The notes under the pieces are model-generated. The model saw nothing but the letters and a program-made list of their open reading frames with translations. It had not been told where the DNA came from and made no database searches. Below, piece by piece: positions 59,219-64,000 of a stretch of DNA of 64,000 nucleotides. The stretch comes from Pseudomonadota bacterium (GTDB taxonomy: Bacteria > Pseudomonadota > Alphaproteobacteria > Geminicoccales > Geminicoccaceae). The DNA lies in the NCBI GenBank assembly GCA_030549795.1, contig JAUQQO010000039.1, positions 1 to 64,000 of the forward strand. Direction: 5' to 3'. The position numbers and the translations under genes are program-made. The first letter of the stretch is position 1, and the number at the start of each line of letters is the position of its first letter.

Positions 59219-59949
59219 TCGATCCGCTCGAGGAAAAGGCCACAGGCCGGGGCGGTTGGGCCGGCCAAGCGGCGGTCGCGCGCTGCGAGCACCCGCGCCG
59301 GCCAGCCGACGTCCTCCTTGCCCAGCCCTACCTGCACGAGCGTGCCGACGATCGTGCGCACCTGATGGTGGAGAAAGGAGCGGGCCACGGCGCGCACCTC
59401 CACGAGCGCGCCCACCCGCCGCACGTGCAACAGATCGAGCGTCTTGATCGGGCTCTTGGCCTGGCACTCGGCCGCGCGAAAGCTCGTGAAGTCGTGCCGG
59501 CCGACGAGCGCCTGCGCGGCATCGTGCATGCGCTCGGCATCGAGATCGGGCGGCACGTGCCACACCCGCCCACGCTCGAGGGCGGGTGGGGCGCGGCGCG
59601 CGAGGATGCGATAGAGGTAGCTCTTGCGCACCGCCGAGAAGCGGGCGTGGAAGTCGGGGCCGACGCGCCGTGCTTCGAGCACGACCACGGGATACGGGCG
59701 CAAATGCGCGTTCAAGCCGGCAGCGAGCCGCTCGGGGCTCATCTCTTTCTCGAGATCGACGTGCGCGACTTGGCCGAGCGCGTGCACTCCCGCATCGGTG
59801 CGCGCCGCTCCCACGACCGTCCGCTCTTCGCCCGAAAGGCGCACGATCGCCTCTTCGAGCAGGCCTTGGATGGAGATCCCGTTCGCCTGCCGTTGCCAGC
59901 CGACGAACGGACCGCCGTCGTACTCGAGCAAGAGCCGCCAGCGCTGCAC
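59197..59949 (-). CDS. truA: tRNA pseudouridine(38-40) synthase
   Basis: TruA (250 aa) modifies positions 38-40 of tRNA anticodon stems. Catalytic Asp is in GAARTDAGVHALGQVAH. EYDGGPFVGWQRQ, FHARFSAVRKSYLYRI and FLHHQVRTIVGTL are conserved. The GTG at 59949 is preceded by the fmt stop 6 bp away. It ends inside the opposing membrane protein gene by 22 bp. Confidence 0.96.
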   Translation of the reverse strand: MQRWRLLLEYDGGPFVGWQRQANGISIQGLLEEAIVRLSGEERTVVGAARTDAGVHALGQVAHVDLEKEMSPERLAAGLNAHLRPYPVVVLEARRVGPDFHARFSAVRKSYLYRILARRAPPALERGRVWHVPPDLDAERMHDAAQALVGRHDFTSFRAAECQAKSPIKTLDLLHVRRVGALVEVRAVARSFLHHQVRTIVGTLVQVGLGKEDVGWPARVLAARDRRLAGPTAPACGLFLERIDYSTEEL

Positions 59950-59955
59950 CCGGCT

Positions 59956-60879
59956 TCACTCCAAACGGGTGCCCACGGGAATGGGAAAGCCACGCTGCAG
60001 CTCTTCGGCCGTCATCGCCCGCCGGCCCGCGCGCTGAACGCGCACAAGGGCAAGCGCGCCTTCTTTGCACGCGACCACGAGCGGCAAAGCGACCACGGTT
60101 CCAGGCTCGCCGCTCGGGCCGGAGCGGGGTTCGGCTTCGAGCACGATCAGCCGTTCGCCGCGCACGAGGCAGAAGGCACCGGGGGAGGGGGCGAAGGCCC
60201 GCACCCGCCGATCGAGGGCGAGCGCGCTCTCGCGAAAGTCGAGCCGGCGGTCTTGCGGGCTGAGCTTTGAAGCGTAGGTGACGCCTTCTTCGGGTTGCGG
60301 CACGGCCGTGGCGGTACCCGCGGCGATGCGCGGCATCTCGGCGAGGAGGAGTTCGGCGGCGAGCGCCGCCAAGCGGTCGTGCAGCGCGCCCGCCGTCTCA
60401 CGCGGACCGATCGCGGTCCGCCGGCACGCGAAGACGGGGCCGGTATCGAGCCCCGCGTCCATCTGCATCAAACAGACCCCGGTTTCGCTGTCGCCGGCCA
60501 AGATCGCCCATTGGATGGGCGCCGCGCCGCGCCAGCGCGGAAGCAACGAGGCGTGGAGGTTGACACAGCCAAGCCGCGGGATGGCGAGCACCGAGGGCGG
60601 CAGGATCAGCCCGTAGGCAGCGACGACGGCGAGATCGGGAGCCAGGGCGTGAAGCTCATCGACCACCGCCTGGGTGCGCAGCGTGTGCGGTGTGCGCACG
60701 GGCAGCGCGAGCCGCTCGGCCGCCTCATGCACAGGGGTGGGACGTGGTTTCATCCCTCGCCCGGCCGGTCGCGGCGGCTGCGTCACCACGGCAAGGATCG
60801 CATGTTCGCTGCGCGCGAGCGCCTCGAGCGTGGGCACGGCAAAGGCGGCGCTGCCGAAGAAGAGCAATCGCAAGGGCAC
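59956..60879 (-). CDS. fmt: methionyl-tRNA formyltransferase
   Basis: Fmt (307 aa) formylates initiator Met-tRNA. LLFFGSAAFAVPTLEAL starts the catalytic fold; CVNLHASLLPRWRGAAPIQWAIL contains the Asn-His-Asp triad together with DAGLDTGPVF. The C-terminal tRNA-binding domain includes the SPGAFCLV segment. GTG start. It lies 8 bp after def and 6 bp before truA. Confidence 0.96.
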   Translation of the reverse strand: MPLRLLFFGSAAFAVPTLEALARSEHAILAVVTQPPRPAGRGMKPRPTPVHEAAERLALPVRTPHTLRTQAVVDELHALAPDLAVVAAYGLILPPSVLAIPRLGCVNLHASLLPRWRGAAPIQWAILAGDSETGVCLMQMDAGLDTGPVFACRRTAIGPRETAGALHDRLAALAAELLLAEMPRIAAGTATAVPQPEEGVTYASKLSPQDRRLDFRESALALDRRVRAFAPSPGAFCLVRGERLIVLEAEPRSGPSGEPGTVVALPLVVACKEGALALVRVQRAGRRAMTAEELQRGFPIPVGTRLE

Positions 60880-60887
60880 TGGACGGC

Positions 60888-61400
60888 TTAAGCGCGCGCG
60901 CGCTGCGCCTTGGCGAGCTTGCGCATGATGATGTTGCGCTTAAGCGGCGAGAGCCGATCGACGAAGAGAATACCGTCTAAATGGTCGACCTCGTGCTGCA
61001 AACAGCGGGCGAGCAAGCCGTCGGCCTCGAGTTCGTGCACGTCGCCGCGCTCGTCTTGATAGCGCAGCCGGATCGCTCGCGGGCGGGTGACGTCCGCATA
61101 TTGTTCGGGAAGCGAGAGGCACCCTTCCTCCATGGTGACGAGCTCTTCCGAGCGCCAGGTGATCTCGGGGTTGACGATGCGCAAGGGATTTTTGGGTTCG
61201 CCCTCGCGCGCCACGTCGACCACGACCGCGCGCAGCGACACGCCGATCTGCGGCGCGGCAAGACCGATGCCGGGCGCGCGGTACATGGTCTCGAGCATGT
61301 CGTCCAAAAGACGCGTGAGTTCTTCATCGAAGCGCTCGACCGGGCGCGCCTTGAGCTTGAGGAGCGGGTGAGGAGCGATGAGGATGCGGCGAACGGCCAT
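60888..61400 (-). CDS. def: peptide deformylase
   Basis: Def (170 aa) removes formyl groups from new proteins. The three family motifs are seen: GIGLAAPQIG, EEGCLSLPE (Cys metal ligand) and HEVDHLDGILFVDRL (His ligands and Glu). The length is normal. The ATG at 61400 has only a weak Shine-Dalgarno. Upstream of fmt with 8-bp spacing, the conserved order. Confidence 0.97.
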   Translation of the reverse strand: MAVRRILIAPHPLLKLKARPVERFDEELTRLLDDMLETMYRAPGIGLAAPQIGVSLRAVVVDVAREGEPKNPLRIVNPEITWRSEELVTMEEGCLSLPEQYADVTRPRAIRLRYQDERGDVHELEADGLLARCLQHEVDHLDGILFVDRLSPLKRNIIMRKLAKAQRARA

Positions 61401-61423
61401 GGAAGCGGGGATCCGGATCTGGT

Positions 61424-62020
61424 CTAGGACAACGGCTGGCGAGCCTCGAATGCGGCTTTAAGCGTACCTTCGTCCAGATAATTGAGCTCGCCGCCGACGG
61501 GAAGGCCGTAGCCCAGCCGCGTCACCTTGGCACCGGTGCCCTTGAGGCGGCGGGCGAGATAGTGGGCCGTCGTCTGCCCAGCGACGGTGGCGGAAAGGGC
61601 GAGGATCACCTCGCTGTTAGGGTGCGCGGCGACGCGCCGCACCAGCCGATCGACGCCGAGCTCTTCCGGGCCCACCGCATCGATCGCGGAAAGGGTGCCG
61701 CCCAGCACGTGATAGCGGCCCTTAAAGCTTCCCGTGCGCTCCATCGCCCACAGGTCCTCCACCCCTTCGACCACCAGGATCTGCCCCGCGTCCCGGTTGG
61801 GGTCGCGGCAAATGGAGCAGGGATCGCAAAGGTCGAGATTGCCGCACAGCGAGCAGCGCCGCACCTCGCGCGCGCAGCGCTCGAGTGCCGCCGCAAGGGG
61901 GGCGAGAAGCGTATCGGGGCGCTTTAAGAGCGCGAGCACGGCGCGCCGCGCCGAGCGCGGCCCAAGCCCGGGCAAACGCGCCAGAAGCCGAACGAGCTCT
62001 TCGATCGGTTCCGCGATCAA
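61424..62020 (-). CDS. recR: recombination mediator protein RecR
   Basis: RecR (198 aa) forms a ring with RecO and helps RecA loading at gaps. LPGLGPRSARRAVLALL (helix-hairpin-helix), the four-Cys zinc finger (CSLCGNLDLCDPCSIC) and the Toprim domain with ILVVEGVEDLWAMERTG are present. Starts TTG at 62020, 4 bp after ybaB. No alternative start is better placed. Confidence 0.96.
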   Translation of the reverse strand: MIAEPIEELVRLLARLPGLGPRSARRAVLALLKRPDTLLAPLAAALERCAREVRRCSLCGNLDLCDPCSICRDPNRDAGQILVVEGVEDLWAMERTGSFKGRYHVLGGTLSAIDAVGPEELGVDRLVRRVAAHPNSEVILALSATVAGQTTAHYLARRLKGTGAKVTRLGYGLPVGGELNYLDEGTLKAAFEARQPLS

Positions 62021-62024
62021 GGGA

Positions 62025-62348
62025 TCAGAACGGCAACTTCAAGCCCGGCGGCAGACCGAGACCGCCTGTCATTTTCTGCATCTCTTCGGCGAGATGCGCT
62101 TCGAGCTTGGCTTTGGCGTCGTTGGCCGCAGCCACGATGAGATCTTCGAGGATCTCGACCTCATTGGGATCGAGCAGGCTCTTGTCGATCTTGACCTTCT
62201 TGAGCTCGCCCTTTCCCGACATGACGACCGTGACCAGGCCGCCGCCGGCGCGTCCTTCCATCGTCGTCTCGGCCAGCCGCTGCTGCAGCTCGGCCATGCG
62301 CTGTTGCAGCTTTTGCGCCTCTTTGAGCATATTGGAAAGGTTTTTCAC
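62025..62348 (-). CDS. ybaB: YbaB/EbfC family nucleoid-associated protein
   Basis: YbaB/EbfC-type DNA-binding protein (107 aa). LSNMLKEAQKLQQRMAELQQRLAE is the dimer helix, then GGLVTVVMSGKGELKKVKID and the C-terminal helix EMQKMTGGLGLPPGLKLPF. The GTG at 62348 has AGGAG and overlaps the dnaX stop as GTGA. Conserved in the dnaX-ybaB-recR order. Confidence 0.95.
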   Translation of the reverse strand: MKNLSNMLKEAQKLQQRMAELQQRLAETTMEGRAGGGLVTVVMSGKGELKKVKIDKSLLDPNEVEILEDLIVAAANDAKAKLEAHLAEEMQKMTGGLGLPPGLKLPF

Positions 62349-64000
62349 CGCCGCGCTCCTCGTTCCGCTGCCGTGTCGTCGTGGGTTGTGCGCGCCCGCA
62401 CTTCGACGATGCGGGTCCCCGGGAACAGCTCCAAGAGCTCGCGGATCGCGGGCGTGCGCGCGAGCTCGTCCATGCGCGTCGCTTTGTGCGCTTCCCGCTG
62501 CTCGGCAAGGGTGGGCGCACCCGGCTCGCTGCTCGTCTCGACGATCCATTTGCCCGCGAAGAGCCGCTCCAGCGCGTGTGCGAGCCGCCGAGGCAGCTCC
62601 TCGGGCATCACGCCAACCGGTCGAAACACGAGCCGGCCGGGCTCGAAGCGGACCAGCCGTGCTCCCTCTTCGAGCCAGGCGGCGAGCGGGGCTTCGCCGG
62701 CGGCCGCCAGGCGCGCCACGAGTGTGGCGAAATCGCACGGCACGAGCGCTGAGGGTGCGCTCGCCGCCGGGCGCGGCGGTGCCGGCGCCTCGGCGGTGAC
62801 CCGTGCGCGCTCGGGAGGGACAGCTGCGCTTGCGCGCAACAATCGAGCGAGTTCGCCCGGCGGGGGAACCTCGGCCACACAGGCGAGGCGTAAGAGGACC
62901 ATCTCCGCTGCCGCCGCCGCGGACGGGGCGGTCCGCACCTCTTCATAACCTTTGAGGAGGATCTGCCAGGCGCGGGCGAGCCGCGGCAGGTCGCGCTCGG
63001 CAACGAGCGCGTGCAGGCGGCGCGCGAGCTCGGTATCGACGGACGCGCGCGAAGGCCCGCCCGCAACGCCCGCGGCACGGCGGCTCGCCTCGTGCACGAG
63101 GTGCAACAGATCCTGCACCACCAGTCGCGGCTCCGCGCCGAGCGCCCACAGCTCGTCTAAAAGCTCGAGCACGCGCGCAGGCGATCCCGCAAGCGCCGCT
63201 TCGAGGAGCTCCACGATGCGGCCGCGGTCGGCAAGGCCGAGCATCTCGCGCACCGCATCGGCCGTGACCCGCCCCTCACCGATGGCGATCGCCTGATCGA
63301 GAAGCGAGAGCGCATCGCGCACCGAACCTTCCGCGGCGGCGGCTAAGAGTTCGAGCGCCGAGGCTTCGGCTTCGATCCCCTCGTTGCTGCAGATCCGCGC
63401 GAGATGAGCGACGAGCGTCTCCGCCGGCACGCGTCTGAGCTCGAAGCGCTGACAGCGGGAAAGGACGGTGAGCGGGACTTTGCGGATCTCGGTTGTGGCG
63501 AAGACGAACTTGGCGTGCGGAGGCGGCTCTTCCACCGTCTTGAGCAGCGCGTTCCACGCCTTCTCCGAGAGCATGTGCACTTCGTCCAGGATATAGACCT
63601 TATAGCGCGCCGCCAATGGCGCGAGCTGGATGCCCTGGACGAGCTCGAGCACGTCCGCTTTGCCGGTCTGCGAGGCGGCGTCCATCTCGATGACATCGAG
63701 CGCGCGCTGCTCGGCGATCGCCACGCACGAGGGACACACCCCGCAGGGTTCTGGTGTCGGCCCGCCCTTGCCGTCGGGGCCGGTGCAGTTGAGGCCCTTT
63801 GCCAGGATGCGGGCGGTGGTGGTCTTGCCCACCCCGCGAACGCCCGAGAGCAAGAAGGCGTGCGCGATGCGGCCGGTCTTGAAGGCGTTGGTGAGCGTGC
63901 GCACGAGCGCGTCTTGGCCCACGAGCTCGGAGAGCCGCTGGGGTCGATAAGCGCGCGCGAGCACGCGATAGGGTCGGGTATGCGGCGCGTCGCGCGAAGG
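62345..64000 (-). CDS. dnaX: DNA polymerase III gamma/tau subunit (start beyond the window)
   Basis: DnaX clamp-loader ATPase; about 551 residues are visible and the frame runs open off the right edge, where it reads YRVLARAYRPQRL, the usual beginning of the conserved part. Walker A is GVRGVGKTTTARILAKGLNC; the four-Cys zinc module includes EPCGVCPSC; DEVHMLSEKAWNALLKTVEEPP is the Walker B region and TTEIRKVPLTVLSRCQRFEL is sensor 1. The C-terminal half (from about 370) is Ala/Pro-rich, with a tau-like terminal region VEVRARTTHDD. The stop at 62345 overlaps ybaB. Confidence 0.97.
   Translation of the reverse strand, partial: PSRDAPHTRPYRVLARAYRPQRLSELVGQDALVRTLTNAFKTGRIAHAFLLSGVRGVGKTTTARILAKGLNCTGPDGKGGPTPEPCGVCPSCVAIAEQRALDVIEMDAASQTGKADVLELVQGIQLAPLAARYKVYILDEVHMLSEKAWNALLKTVEEPPPHAKFVFATTEIRKVPLTVLSRCQRFELRRVPAETLVAHLARICSNEGIEAEASALELLAAAAEGSVRDALSLLDQAIAIGEGRVTADAVREMLGLADRGRIVELLEAALAGSPARVLELLDELWALGAEPRLVVQDLLHLVHEASRRAAGVAGGPSRASVDTELARRLHALVAERDLPRLARAWQILLKGYEEVRTAPSAAAAAEMVLLRLACVAEVPPPGELARLLRASAAVPPERARVTAEAPAPPRPAASAPSALVPCDFATLVARLAAAGEAPLAAWLEEGARLVRFEPGRLVFRPVGVMPEELPRRLAHALERLFAGKWIVETSSEPGAPTLAEQREAHKATRMDELARTPAIRELLELFPGTRIVEVRARTTHDDTAAERGARR

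Noticed and set aside
1-64000. tRNA, rRNA or tmRNA genes
   Set aside because: I looked for T-loop and anticodon-type patterns in the intergenic gaps and saw none; a covariance-model search (tRNAscan-SE, Infernal) would settle it.

Overview
The window looks like chromosome of a very GC-rich alphaproteobacterium, most probably a Rhodospirillales-type or related lineage. The evidence is a PcaQ-type LysR regulator next to pcaHG, a DUF2066 / CDP-alcohol phosphotransferase / Hda-like run beside purMN, the dnaX-ybaB-recR and def-fmt-truA / dapDE blocks, dense short operons with ATGA or GTGA overlaps, and frequent GTG starts. No rRNA, tRNA, insertion sequence or prophage was recognised. The species cannot be named from sequence reading alone.

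Layout. 0-0.8 kb: a radical SAM protein cut by the left edge. 0.8-8.4 kb: an aromatic/quinate-type catabolic locus. A tripartite tricarboxylate transporter (TctCBA) and a catabolic quinate/shikimate dehydrogenase sit on one side of a PcaQ-like regulator; protocatechuate 3,4-dioxygenase (PcaHG) and a beta-keto acid cleavage enzyme sit on the other. Two ATAAC/GTTAT-like boxes could tie the two arms to the regulator. 8.4-20.3 kb: single genes: BioY, a class III aminotransferase, a copper P-type ATPase, an HExxH protein, a J-domain/OmpA-like membrane protein, PhzF, a serine-glyoxylate-type aminotransferase, a CNNM/CBS protein, a small secreted protein and Ndk. 20.3-27.1 kb: a UspA remnant, purN-purM, DUF2066, a CDP-alcohol phosphotransferase, Hda, an SDR and AnmK. 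27.1-41.1 kb: envelope and surface genes. These are a TPR-SPOR lipoprotein, a GH1-GMC oxidoreductase pair, a 2-kb gene-free stretch with a CRISPR-like repeat pair, a carbamoyltransferase / DUF5989 / SxtJ / SGNH cassette, an RTX repeat protein and a TadG-like VWA protein.

41.2-47.0 kb: an FGGY kinase and a histidine operon hisG-hisB-hisH-hisF ending in a HisA-HisI-HisE fusion. 47.0-56.4 kb: a glycine-zipper protein, OmpW, an acyl-CoA dehydrogenase and aldehyde dehydrogenase pair, a HepT-MntA (type VII) toxin-antitoxin module, and a CoA-transferase / HMG-CoA-lyase-like / FAD-oxidase operon. 56.6-64.0 kb: housekeeping genes dapD-dapE and a membrane protein facing truA-fmt-def-recR-ybaB-dnaX, the last cut by the right edge.

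The points most worth follow-up are the HisA-HisI-HisE fusion, the HepT-MntA pair, the PcaQ-centred transporter/QDH/PcaHG/BKACE locus, the putative glycan-tailoring region at 28.7-37.3 kb, the isolated 61-bp-period repeat pair with no cas genes, and the J-domain/OmpA-like fusion.
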